Origin: Pyxidicoccus trucidator
GTDB taxonomy: Bacteria > Myxococcota > Myxococcia > Myxococcales > Myxococcaceae
Reading direction: 5' to 3'
Assembly (NCBI RefSeq): GCF_010894435.1
Contig: NZ_JAAIXZ010000007.1
Span: 487,891 to 551,890, forward strand
Length of the DNA stretch: 64,000 bases
This document shows positions 27,301 through 34,214 of this stretch, in pieces; the stretch's first letter is position 1; each line of letters starts with the position of its first letter. The position numbers and the translations under genes are program-made. The notes under the pieces were generated by a model. The model made no database searches and had not been told where the DNA came from. It worked only from the letters and a program-made list of their open reading frames with translations.

Positions 27301-28239
27301 AAGCTGGACGTGATGCCCGTCGAGGTGAGCCACGTCGTCGAGCAGGCGTTGGAGTCGGTGCGCCCGGCGGCGGCGGCGAAGGGCATCCGGTTGCAGGCGG
27401 CCCTGGACTCCACGGGCCACGTCATGGGGGACTCGCACCGCCTGCAGCAGGTGGTGTGGAACCTGCTGGCCAACGCGGTGAAGTTCACCCCCCGGGGCGG
27501 GCGCGTCCAGGCCTTCGTGGAGCGGCGCGAGTCCGCGGTGGACATCACCGTCGCGGACACGGGGATGGGCATCTCCGCTGAGTTCCTGCCCCACGTCTTC
27601 GAGCGCTTCCGCCAGGCCGACGGCGGCACCCGGCGGCAGTACGGGGGCCTGGGCCTGGGGCTGTCCATCGTCCGGCACCTCGTGGAGATGCATGGCGGCA
27701 CCGTGACGGCGTCGAGCCGGGGCGAGGGGCAGGGGGCCACCTTCGTCGTGCGGCTGCCCCTGTCGGTGGCCCTGCGCGACGATGTGGCGCTGCTCACCGC
27801 GCCGCAGGTGCCCGAGCCGCGAGGGGGGCTCGCCTGTCCCCCGCGGCTCAACGGGCTGCGCGTGCTGCTGGTGGATGACGAGCCGGACACCCGCGAGTTC
27901 CTGCGCGCCCTGCTGGAGGGCTGCGACGCCCGGGTGACGGTGGTGGCCTCCGCGGACGAGGGGCTCGAGGCCCTGCGGCGCGAGCGGCCCGACGTGCTGG
28001 TGTCGGACATCGGCATGCCCGGCGAGGATGGCTATGGCTTCATCCGGAAGGTGCGCGCGCTGCCCGCCTCCCAGGGAGGCCGCACCCCGGCGGCGGCGCT
28101 GACGGCCTACGCACGGACGGAGGACCGCACGCGCGTATTGCTCGCCGGCTTCCAGGCCCACGTGCCCAAGCCGGTGGACCCCACGGAGCTGCTGGCGGTC
28201 CTCGTGTCCCTGTCCGGGTACGGCATGCAGGGGGAATGA
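24391..28239 (+). CDS. Double hybrid sensor histidine kinase
   Basis: 1282 aa, soluble. Order: PAS-like sensor (about 20-160, FPLFVWWGPELVMLYNDAYM), GAF (about 165-335), HisKA with phospho-acceptor His361 (SHEFRTPL) and HATPase_c (NAFKFT, DTGVGIP, GSGIGLALVQ), receiver with Asp684 (LTDVMMPGLDG), PAS (about 770-880), second HisKA with His912 (SHELRTPL) and HATPase_c (NAVKFT, DTGMGIS, GLGLGLSIVRH), and a terminal receiver with Asp1206 (SDIGMPGEDGYG). All catalytic residues are present in both kinase cores. The start at 24391 is preceded by GGGAAG; a 54-codon upstream extension is not PAS-like. The cognate output protein is unknown. Confidence 0.92.
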   Translation: MRQHTAAEAVLSGGGEMGALMRSTDWSKTALGPVEQWPQSLRTSVSTCLNSRFPLFVWWGPELVMLYNDAYMAILGSKHPRSLGTRGREVWPEIWHIVGPMLEGVLNRGEATWSENTLLFAMRRGFTEECYFTFSYSPIQDESGGIGGVFTAVYETTGQVLSERRLRMLQALPSRTSGAKTAEAACVLAAGVLEENLADLPFCRLYLLDEASGVARLAASTGPAPAATRSLEHVPGRGAAEDLEDEWSIREVLRTGRAARVEGLARRFGPLVPVGASAALESALVLPLVRPGKEAPAGVLVAGVSPHLALNERYLSFLELVAGQVATAIANVRALQEAEERAEALAELNRAKTAFFSNVSHEFRTPLTLMLGPVEDSLADTRHPLPPAQRERQLLVHRNGLRLMRLVNALLEFSRIEAGRMRSLYEPTDLAALTRDLASAFRSAAEKAGLRLVVDCPPLDAPVWVDRGMWETLVLNLLSNAFKFTLEGELRVTLRGHGDHVELAVRDTGVGIPEAELPRIFERFYRLEQTRGRSIEGSGIGLALVQELVRLHGGSVRVESAPGKGSTFTVSIPTGTAHLPKERLGTASPLPATHTGAAPFVQDALQWLGEASSAPEPTDAVALPGPLAPARELGRIVLADDNGDMRDYVARILAAAGWRVEPVRDGAEALDAARARVPDLVLTDVMMPGLDGFELLEALRKDPRTADVPIILLSARAGEEATVEGLKAGANDYLVKPFSARELLARVEGSIRTARALREQRRAEAERERFFQLAPDLFCIAGLDAYFRRVNPAFPQTLGWSEEELYARPFLSLVHPEDLPATLAEMEKLSQGQVTVRFENRYQCRNGDYKWLAWAAAPVVEEGFMYAAARDMTEARRAEAERERLLARERDARQEAEEANRLKDEFLSTVSHELRTPLTAMLGWVQLMRSGSLPPERRERALETVERNARAQGQLIEDLLDVSRILSGKMKLDVMPVEVSHVVEQALESVRPAAAAKGIRLQAALDSTGHVMGDSHRLQQVVWNLLANAVKFTPRGGRVQAFVERRESAVDITVADTGMGISAEFLPHVFERFRQADGGTRRQYGGLGLGLSIVRHLVEMHGGTVTASSRGEGQGATFVVRLPLSVALRDDVALLTAPQVPEPRGGLACPPRLNGLRVLLVDDEPDTREFLRALLEGCDARVTVVASADEGLEALRRERPDVLVSDIGMPGEDGYGFIRKVRALPASQGGRTPAAALTAYARTEDRTRVLLAGFQAHVPKPVDPTELLAVLVSLSGYGMQGE

Positions 28240-28443
28240 GGTGCCGGCCTCCGGGACCCATTCGCCAGTCTGCGGCGAGCTTCATTGCCGGGCCGCTCGC
28301 ACTGGCCTTTCGAGCCGGTAACAGGCCGCGCGCATTTCCCCAGCAACGCTGAGCAATGATGACGGGCCCGACGCTGCTGCCGAGCTGGACGGGAGGCGTG
28401 TGTCCTCCATCCCCCGGCTTGGGGGCATTCACAGGAGCCGTGT

Positions 28444-29865
28444 ATGCGCGTGAGGCGAAGCCGGGCCGCTGTGTTGTTGGTGCCGCTGCTGCTGTTGCCG
28501 TGCGTCGCGTGGACGGAGGAAATCGCCGAGCCACCGGCCACTCCCGAGCCAGGGGAAGCGCCCGCGACGCAGACGCCGGCTGAAGCGCCTCCCGCACCGG
28601 AGCCGGAGCCGGCCGCGCCCGTCGCGATGCCCTCGCCGCGCAAGTGGCACTCCCTGACGCGCCTGGAGGCGACGACGTGGGCGTTGCTGCCGCGTGCGGG
28701 CGTGGGCGCGGAGGAAGGGTTCGCTCAAATCGAGCCCACGTTCATCATCGACGGGGGCCCGGAGTTTGGCGTCAACGTGGGGGCGCCCCTGCGGCTGCGG
28801 CTGTGGGGCGGCGGTGAGGGCAAGGGCGTCGTGCGGCGGGAGGACTGGGACAGCCTCTCCGACTGGGGACAGCTCGTGCGCGGCCTCAAGCTGGGCTCGG
28901 AGCACTCGCCGCTGGCCGTGTGGTTCGGCGCGCTGGAGAACTACACCCTCCTGTCCGGCCATCTCGTGCGGCGCTACTCCAACCGCACCCATCCCGACTA
29001 CCACCCGGCAGGAGGCATCCTCACCGGCACGGCGGGGCCGCTCTATACACATGCCTTCGCCTCGGACGTGCTGGGCGCGCGTCTCATGGGCGCCGAGTTC
29101 GCCCTGGACATGCAGCACGTCCTCTTCGGCAAGCCGCGAGAGCCGGGCCGCTACACGCTGGCGCTGTCCGCCGTGCATGACTGGGGCCGGGCAGGCGGAC
29201 GCGCGCCCTCGGTGACGCTGGCGCACCTGGACGCGACGGCCGTGGTGAGGGTGCGTCCGACGCATGAGGCGCACGTGATTGCTGGCTGGGGTGGAAGGCC
29301 CGGGGAGGGTGGCGCATGGGGCGCGGTCGTGGGCGTCGGCCTCGATGCACTGACGTCCACGCTGGACCTGAAGGTGCGTCTGGAAGCGAGGCGGCAGCAC
29401 GGCGGCTTCCGGCAGGGATTCTTCGGCCCGGACTACGAGCTGGCGCGCTTCCGGGCGGCGGGCCCTGACGGCGGGGCGCTGGCGGAAGCTCCGTTCCCCT
29501 CTGGCTACTCCGTCCATGGCGAGCTGAAGGTGGGCTGGGATGCCGTCAGCTACGGAGGGCTGCAACGGCACCTGGTGCTGACAGTGGGCGCGGAAGCCTT
29601 CTCCTGGGGGCGCTTCGACGTGGACGGGCGCGTCGCGGTGCAGCTCTTGGAGCGCAGCCTTGAAGTCGCGGTGAAGGGGCTGGGCGTGGGCATGGGGCAG
29701 CCTGGAGCGCGCTACCTCGGCGCGGCGGAAGTACGGTGGCGATTCCTCAAGGGGAAGCTCTACGCGGTGGGCACGGGAGGGACGCTGCTGTTCCCGGAAG
29801 CAGATGGCACGCCGCGGCCGGGGGCCTTCGCTTCGGTGGGCCTGGGGGTGGACCATGCGCGCTGA
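28444..29865 (+). CDS. Secreted/outer-membrane protein upstream of SitA-like toxin
   Basis: 473 aa. Signal peptide (AAVLLVPLLLLPCVAWTEE), Pro/Glu/Ala-rich linker (about 25-60), then Gly- and aromatic-rich alternating strands (PLAVWFGALENYTLLSGHLVRRY, DLKVRLEARRQHGGFRQGFFG, SVHGELKVGWDAVSYGG, AEVRWRFLKGKLYAVGTGGTLLF) suggesting an outer-membrane barrel. AGGAG lies 6 nt before the ATG. Its last codons overlap the start of the next lipoprotein gene by 11 nt, so the two are coupled. A role in surface delivery or display of the toxin is possible but inferred only from position. Confidence 0.7.
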   Translation: MRVRRSRAAVLLVPLLLLPCVAWTEEIAEPPATPEPGEAPATQTPAEAPPAPEPEPAAPVAMPSPRKWHSLTRLEATTWALLPRAGVGAEEGFAQIEPTFIIDGGPEFGVNVGAPLRLRLWGGGEGKGVVRREDWDSLSDWGQLVRGLKLGSEHSPLAVWFGALENYTLLSGHLVRRYSNRTHPDYHPAGGILTGTAGPLYTHAFASDVLGARLMGAEFALDMQHVLFGKPREPGRYTLALSAVHDWGRAGGRAPSVTLAHLDATAVVRVRPTHEAHVIAGWGGRPGEGGAWGAVVGVGLDALTSTLDLKVRLEARRQHGGFRQGFFGPDYELARFRAAGPDGGALAEAPFPSGYSVHGELKVGWDAVSYGGLQRHLVLTVGAEAFSWGRFDVDGRVAVQLLERSLEVAVKGLGVGMGQPGARYLGAAEVRWRFLKGKLYAVGTGGTLLFPEADGTPRPGAFASVGLGVDHAR

Positions 29866-31384
29866 CGCCCTGCTGCTGTGCGTGGCCGTGCTCGCCACCG
29901 GCTGCGCGTCGTTGCCGCGAGCACCCAACCGACGCGGAGGCCTGAGCGACATGCCGCTCGGTGCCACGAGCCCCACGTTGACGCAACGGCCGAGCGAGGA
30001 GCGTCCGCGCGCCCGGGTTTCCCCTTCGCGGGTCGTGGCGGAGCCTGAAGTGCTGGAGCGGCGGCTGCACCGGCGTGTGGAGCCACGGGACGATGCAATG
30101 GGGGCGGCCTCTGGCGGCGTAGCGGGCGCCGCTGCCGCGAGCACCTCCCAGGTACGGCAAGCCGTGCTCGGAGCGGTGGATGACGTGAAGGGCTCCACGG
30201 ACAATGTCGCCAGCGCACTCTCGAAGCTGGCCAGCCGTCCCCCCACGAGCCTGGGCAACCTGGGCCTGACCGGAGTCAATGGCGTGTTCACCCGCAGCCT
30301 CGACCATGGCTCCAACCAGCTGACCTGGCTTCGCGGCGCGCTGGGGAGCACGACGGCGCTGGTCGCTGCTGCCGGGGAAGTCTCGGACTCGGACATGGAG
30401 CTGGGCATCCTCCGCATGACGGGCCCTCGCCTCCAGGGCGCCCTGTTCGGCGCCATGCTGTTGTCCGCATGGCTCGACTTCCTCACCCTGGCCGATGTCG
30501 TGCTCCGCGAATGCCCCGCCTACAGCGTCGAGAGGCTGTTTGTGGACATGCGCCGCGTGCAGGGACTGATGGAGCCCACCCTGGCGGCGCTCGCGTCAGG
30601 AGACTCCGAGCAGGTCGAGGCCGCGGCCCTGGCCATGCCCCAGTTGATGGGGCAGCTCTCCGGCGAGTTCGGCTCCATCCGCGACGGCGCACGCAGGTCC
30701 ATGGAGAACTTCGGGAAGACCCTGGCGGTGATGCAGTTCGTGGACATGCTCACCATGGTTTCGGCGCTGAAGATGTCGCTGCCCCGCTTGCCGCCCGCCG
30801 CTCCCGCGACACTCGGCGTGGGCCTCGTCATGGGCTCGGGCGGAGTCATGGCGGGCTCACGGATTGTGGTCTCCGCCGAGTGGGTGGAGAGGATTCGGCG
30901 GCTCGTTCAGGCGGGCGTCATCTCGATTCCGGTCGCCAGCGCTGCTGTCCGCATCCACGGCGGGCAGGTGATGATGGCGCAGGCGCAGGGAGACTTGCCG
31001 CGGGGCGTACGCGAGGCGCTGGGGGACAGTCCGGAGGTGCGCGGCATGAAGGTGACGGGGCGCGCCGGGGCGGGCATGTCCGAAGCTCCGAAGCACCACG
31101 TCCTGCCGAAAGAGCACCGGGAGTGGTTCGAGCAGCGAGGCTTCAAGGGCGACATGGACATCGACAAGTTCTGCGTCCGGCTGGAGAGGGCGCACCACGA
31201 GGCGATTCACGGCGGTGGGAACTGGAAGCTGGGGCGCATGTGGCCCGGCGAATGGAACCGGATGCTCATGGAGGTGTTGTCCAAGGCCGAGACGAAAGCC
31301 GGCCGAATGTTGACGCGCAATGAGGTCCTGGACATCGTCGCGGTGAACCTGAAGCGCTACTACATCCCGATGAACTTTGTCTGA
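29855..31384 (+). CDS. SitA-type polymorphic toxin lipoprotein (DUF2380-like C-terminus)
   Basis: 509 aa. Start MRADALLLCVAVLATGC gives a lipoprotein signal with lipobox ATGC at Cys17. The middle is a helical region with hydrophobic stretches (about 105-400). The C-terminal ~95 residues carry HHVLPKEHREWFEQRGF, LERAHHEAIHGGGNWKLG and NEVLDIVAVNLKRYYIP, the histidine-rich pattern of the myxobacterial DUF2380/TIGR02269 lipoproteins, resembling HNH/AHH-type nuclease toxins. SitA lipoproteins of Myxococcus move between kin by outer-membrane exchange and kill recipients lacking the matching SitI. Family placement is from memory of these patterns; nuclease activity is inference. Confidence 0.75.
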   Translation: MRADALLLCVAVLATGCASLPRAPNRRGGLSDMPLGATSPTLTQRPSEERPRARVSPSRVVAEPEVLERRLHRRVEPRDDAMGAASGGVAGAAAASTSQVRQAVLGAVDDVKGSTDNVASALSKLASRPPTSLGNLGLTGVNGVFTRSLDHGSNQLTWLRGALGSTTALVAAAGEVSDSDMELGILRMTGPRLQGALFGAMLLSAWLDFLTLADVVLRECPAYSVERLFVDMRRVQGLMEPTLAALASGDSEQVEAAALAMPQLMGQLSGEFGSIRDGARRSMENFGKTLAVMQFVDMLTMVSALKMSLPRLPPAAPATLGVGLVMGSGGVMAGSRIVVSAEWVERIRRLVQAGVISIPVASAAVRIHGGQVMMAQAQGDLPRGVREALGDSPEVRGMKVTGRAGAGMSEAPKHHVLPKEHREWFEQRGFKGDMDIDKFCVRLERAHHEAIHGGGNWKLGRMWPGEWNRMLMEVLSKAETKAGRMLTRNEVLDIVAVNLKRYYIPMNFV

Positions 31385-31395
31385 GGGAGAAGCCG

Positions 31396-31866
31396 ATGAC
31401 CGCCAGTCATCCTTGGGACGGCAACTGGAAGGCGCGCCTGTATGAGCGGGTCCGCGACCGTGGCTATGACTGCCTGACCGCCTTTGCTGAGGCACGCCCT
31501 ACCGCCTCGCTGGTGGAACTTGCTGAGGAGCTAGGCGAGGGCGAGGTCGCCGGAGTGCAGGTGTTCAGCGGACTGGTTGCCGAGGCGGAGCGGAGCAATC
31601 AGCTCACGCGCTTGGTTCGCGGACAGCTCGTGCGTGAACTGGCTGAGAGCCTCCCCAATGGCTGGCCGGCCGTGCTGGACGACGCCAACCGTTTCAAGGT
31701 CGCCAAGGCACTCGGCCTATGGTTCGGCTACACCCCCGAAACACATAAGGAGCGTGTTGACCGGGCTGGCGACGCGCTTCTTGCCAATCCGCCTCCGCCC
31801 GGCTGGCGCCCGCTTGGCCCCGACGACGAGCTGCTCCGGACGCTCCTCCCCGACGAAGAAGCCTGA
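31396..31866 (+). CDS. Candidate immunity protein (SitI-like)
   Basis: 156 aa, soluble, no signal peptide: the protein should act in the cytoplasm, as an immunity protein to an imported toxin would. Motifs: WKARLYERVRDRGYDCLTAF, ARPTASLVELAEELGEGEVAGVQVF, FKVAKALGLWFGYTP. It starts 11 nt after the toxin gene with GAGGGAGA as ribosome site. Similar myxobacterial proteins lie next to DUF2380 lipoproteins and are sometimes labelled NUDIX hydrolase, but no Nudix box (GX5EX7REUXEEXGU) is present here. Role inferred from position. Confidence 0.65.
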   Translation: MTASHPWDGNWKARLYERVRDRGYDCLTAFAEARPTASLVELAEELGEGEVAGVQVFSGLVAEAERSNQLTRLVRGQLVRELAESLPNGWPAVLDDANRFKVAKALGLWFGYTPETHKERVDRAGDALLANPPPPGWRPLGPDDELLRTLLPDEEA

Positions 31867-31946
31867 CCGGCAACGGAAGTTCTTCGTCTGGCTGGATTCA
31901 GGCCGTCGCAGCGTGATTCCAGGAAACGAGGCGTCAGATTGACACT

Positions 31947-32001
31947 CTGGGAGGCCGGGGGCGCGCGACCCATCGCCCCTGGTAACCTCCCAGCCCCCGG
32001 C
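31947..32001 (+). promoter_or_regulatory. Interlocked inverted repeats in thrB leader
   Basis: CTGGGAGG (31947-31954) pairs with CCTCCCAG (31986-31993), and GCCGGGGGC (31954-31962) pairs with GCCCCCGGC (31993-32001). The order A-B-A'-B' means the two stems exclude each other or form a pseudoknot; GGGGCG/CGCCCC (31958-31963/31974-31979) can also pair. This could be an attenuator or simply the end of the upstream immunity transcript. Confidence 0.3.
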
Positions 32002-32053
32002 GGCACCTGCCCCCGGACGCGGCTGGTGCATACTGGCCCCGGAGGTGCGCGCA

Positions 32054-33025
32054 ATGGCGGTACACACGGCGCTGCCACCCGAGGCCTTCGCTCGGGTCGC
32101 GGAGGCGTACGGACTGGGAGCGGTGCGGGAGGTGGTGCCCATTCCCCAGGGGTCCATCAACACCAACCACCGGCTGGAGACGGAGGGCGGGCGCTACTTC
32201 ATGCGCCACACCACCGTGCGCTCCTCCGACGACTTGCGCTTCGAGTCCGCGCTGCTGGCGCACCTGGCCGAGTTCCACTTCCCCGGGCCCGTGCTGCTGA
32301 CGCCGCGAAACGGCGCCCCCTTCCTGGAGCTGGAGGGCGGTCGCGTCAGCGTCTTCCGCTGGCTGCCGGGCGAGGAATTGCGCCACCCGCACCTCACCTC
32401 CGACCACCTGGAGGCGCTGGGGACGGAGCTGGGGAAGATGCACCGGGACACGCAGTCCTTCTCCGGCTCGCGCGACAACCCCTACGGCCCGGGCACGGTG
32501 CACGGGTGGATTGTCGGCCTGACGGGGCACCCGGACGCGGAGCTGGCCCGCGTGGCGGCCGAGCTGGAGCGCTACCTGGGCAAGGCGGAGGTGGTGCGGC
32601 AGGGGCTGGAGCCCCGCGGCGTCATCCACGCGGACCTCTTCATGGACAACGTGAAGTGGCTCGGCGAGCGCGTGGGCGCCTTCTTCGACTTCGAGATGGC
32701 GTGCCGCGAGGCGTACGGCCTGGACGTGGCGATTACGCTCAACGCCTGGTGCTTCGACGGCGGCCAGTACCTGCCGGAGCTGTGCCGTGCCTTCATACGC
32801 GGCTACCAGGACGTGCGGCCCCTGTCGGCCGTGGAGCGGGGCAACCTCTTCGGCCACGCGCTCTACGGGGCGGTGCGCTTCACCGCCAGCCGCATCCGCG
32901 ACTACCACCTGTCGCCGCTGCCGCCGGACAAGCTCACGCGCAAGGACTACCGCACGTACCTCAACCGGGCCCGCACGCTGGCGGCCATGGGGCCCGAGGG
33001 ACTGGTGGGGCTGCTGGGGCTGTGA
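32054..33025 (+). CDS. thrB: Homoserine kinase, ThrB type II (APH fold)
   Basis: 323 aa, typical for the APH-fold ThrB. It phosphorylates L-homoserine in threonine synthesis. Motifs: PIPQGSINTNHRLETEGGRYFMRHT (nucleotide loop), VFRWLPGEEL, catalytic GVIHADLFMDN (near residue 190), FFDFEMACREAYGLDVAI (metal-binding DFE). ATG at 32054 has GGAGG 8 nt before it. Other APH-fold small-molecule kinases are an alternative, but the sequence fits ThrB well. Stands alone, not in a thr operon. Confidence 0.88.
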   Translation: MAVHTALPPEAFARVAEAYGLGAVREVVPIPQGSINTNHRLETEGGRYFMRHTTVRSSDDLRFESALLAHLAEFHFPGPVLLTPRNGAPFLELEGGRVSVFRWLPGEELRHPHLTSDHLEALGTELGKMHRDTQSFSGSRDNPYGPGTVHGWIVGLTGHPDAELARVAAELERYLGKAEVVRQGLEPRGVIHADLFMDNVKWLGERVGAFFDFEMACREAYGLDVAITLNAWCFDGGQYLPELCRAFIRGYQDVRPLSAVERGNLFGHALYGAVRFTASRIRDYHLSPLPPDKLTRKDYRTYLNRARTLAAMGPEGLVGLLGL

Positions 33026-33033
33026 GGCCCCAA

Positions 33034-33057
33034 GGCCCCGGAGTCGCTTCCGGGGCC
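33034..33057. terminator. Bidirectional hairpin between convergent genes
   Basis: Perfect 9-bp stem GGCCCCGGA / TCCGGGGCC with a 6-nt loop, 9 nt after thrB and 10 nt after the end of the opposing lipoprotein gene. No U-tract. Confidence 0.55.
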
Positions 33058-33066
33058 CGTGCCGTC

Positions 33067-33534
33067 TCAGATGCCGGAGGCAATCTTCCACCCGCCGTCT
33101 TCGCGGCGGAAGACCATCTGCTCCAGCTCGGACTCGCGCTGGGGCCGGGGGCTGAGGCCCGGCATCCGCCAGCTCGCCTTCCAGTAGTAGACGGCGGCGG
33201 CGACGTTCTCACCCACCTGAACGCGGCGCACGTCCAGCTCCACCTTGGGCGACTGGAGCTGCTTGAAGAGGTTCTCCAGGTAGGGGCCGAGGTTGGCGGC
33301 GGTGAGGTCGTCCTCGAGCTCGGCCGGGGTGCCCGCGTCCTCACGGAAGTCCTTGGTGACCAGCGCCTGGATGGCGGCGGCATCACGGGCCTCCAACGCG
33401 GCGCGGTACTGCTCCATGACCTGGAGGATGGCGCGCGTGTCCGTGGTGTCGGCGATTTCGGTGCCGGGGATGCGCTTCGGGGCGCAGGCGACCAGGAGGG
33501 ACAGGACGCTGAGGGCGAGGAAGCGTTTGAGCAT
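33067..33534 (-). CDS. Lipoprotein with SnoaL/DUF4440-like domain
   Basis: 155 aa. Lipoprotein signal MLKRFLALSVLSLLVAC with lipobox LVAC (Cys17). The mature part is a small NTF2-like domain: AILQVMEQYRAALEARDAAAIQALVTKDFRED, VELDVRRVQVGENVAAAVYYWKASWRMPG, MVFRREDGGWKIASGI. Such domains act as ligand-binding pockets or scaffolds in the periplasm; no catalytic residues can be assigned. Confidence 0.8.
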   Translation of the reverse strand: MLKRFLALSVLSLLVACAPKRIPGTEIADTTDTRAILQVMEQYRAALEARDAAAIQALVTKDFREDAGTPAELEDDLTAANLGPYLENLFKQLQSPKVELDVRRVQVGENVAAAVYYWKASWRMPGLSPRPQRESELEQMVFRREDGGWKIASGI

Positions 33535-33583
33535 GGCGGGGCCTTACGAGGACAACCGAGAAGAAGTCAACCCATTCCCCAGG

Positions 33584-33608
33584 CCCCGCCCGGCCGGCCG
33601 GGGCGGGG
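33584..33608 (-). terminator. Hairpin after the START-like gene
   Basis: 8-bp stem CCCCGCCC / GGGCGGGG with a 9-nt loop, 13 nt past the stop of the minus-strand gene that ends at 33622. No U-run follows. Confidence 0.5.
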
Positions 33609-33621
33609 GCCGCCCAGGAGG

Positions 33622-34149
33622 TCAGCCCTTGCGGATGACCTCGGCGATGAACCGGTTGAGCACCGGCACCTCGTTGTCGAGAATCTTCAGGCCCTCGCTC
33701 TGGATGATCTTCTCGCCAATCATGGCCAGCGGCTTCATGAGGAAGGGCAGCTTGAGGGTGATTTCGCCGTCCAGCGAGCGCTCCGTCTGGCCGCCGCCCA
33801 CGTCGCGCAGGGACAGCTTGCCGGTGTTGACCAGCATCTTGGAGATGGTGTTCGACGTGGGCACGTTGGTGAAGGACAGCTCCTTGCGGCGCTTGTCGTA
33901 CGTGGACGTCTCGATGAAGGCGAAGTACTCGGGCGGCACCTGCTTGGGGCCGATGCTCTGGATGACGGGCTTGGGGCGGTAGCGCACCTTGCGGCGCACG
34001 AGGTCGCCCTCGGTCTTCACCTCCAGCGGCTGTAGCTCCAGCAGGACGCCGTGGTGCTTCAGGAGGAACTCGAAGTACCGCTCGTCGAGGAGCGCGCGCT
34101 CCACCTCGTCCACCGTCCCCTGGATTCGCTGCCTCGTCTCGAACCGCAT
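33622..34149 (-). CDS. START-like/DUF2505-like protein
   Basis: 175 aa, soluble. RIQGTVDEVERALLDERYFEFLLKHHGVLLELQPLEVKTEGDLVRRKVRYRPKPVIQSIG is the beginning of a polyketide-cyclase/START-like fold as in DUF2505; SLDGEITLKLPFLMKPLAMIGEKIIQSEGLKILDNEVPVLNRFI would be the closing long helix. The fold binds lipids or hydrophobic ligands; the ligand here is unknown. Stands alone after the metalloprotease gene, 65 nt downstream of it. Confidence 0.75.
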   Translation of the reverse strand: MRFETRQRIQGTVDEVERALLDERYFEFLLKHHGVLLELQPLEVKTEGDLVRRKVRYRPKPVIQSIGPKQVPPEYFAFIETSTYDKRRKELSFTNVPTSNTISKMLVNTGKLSLRDVGGGQTERSLDGEITLKLPFLMKPLAMIGEKIIQSEGLKILDNEVPVLNRFIAEVIRKG

Positions 34150-34214
34150 CCGCTTCCTCCTTGGCTGAGCTGGTACGTCGCCGTTGTCGGGTTCCTGCCT
34201 AGCGGAAACCCCGG

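Noticed and set aside
25147..28161. 1004-aa minus-strand open frame opposite the hybrid kinase
   Set aside because: Low-complexity His/Arg/Gln-rich translation with no domain; a by-product of very high G+C opposite a clear, motif-rich gene.
31396..31866. NUDIX hydrolase label for the candidate immunity protein
   Set aside because: No Nudix box residues are present.
31939..31944. TTGACA upstream of thrB as a promoter
   Set aside because: The -10 position is CGCGCG.
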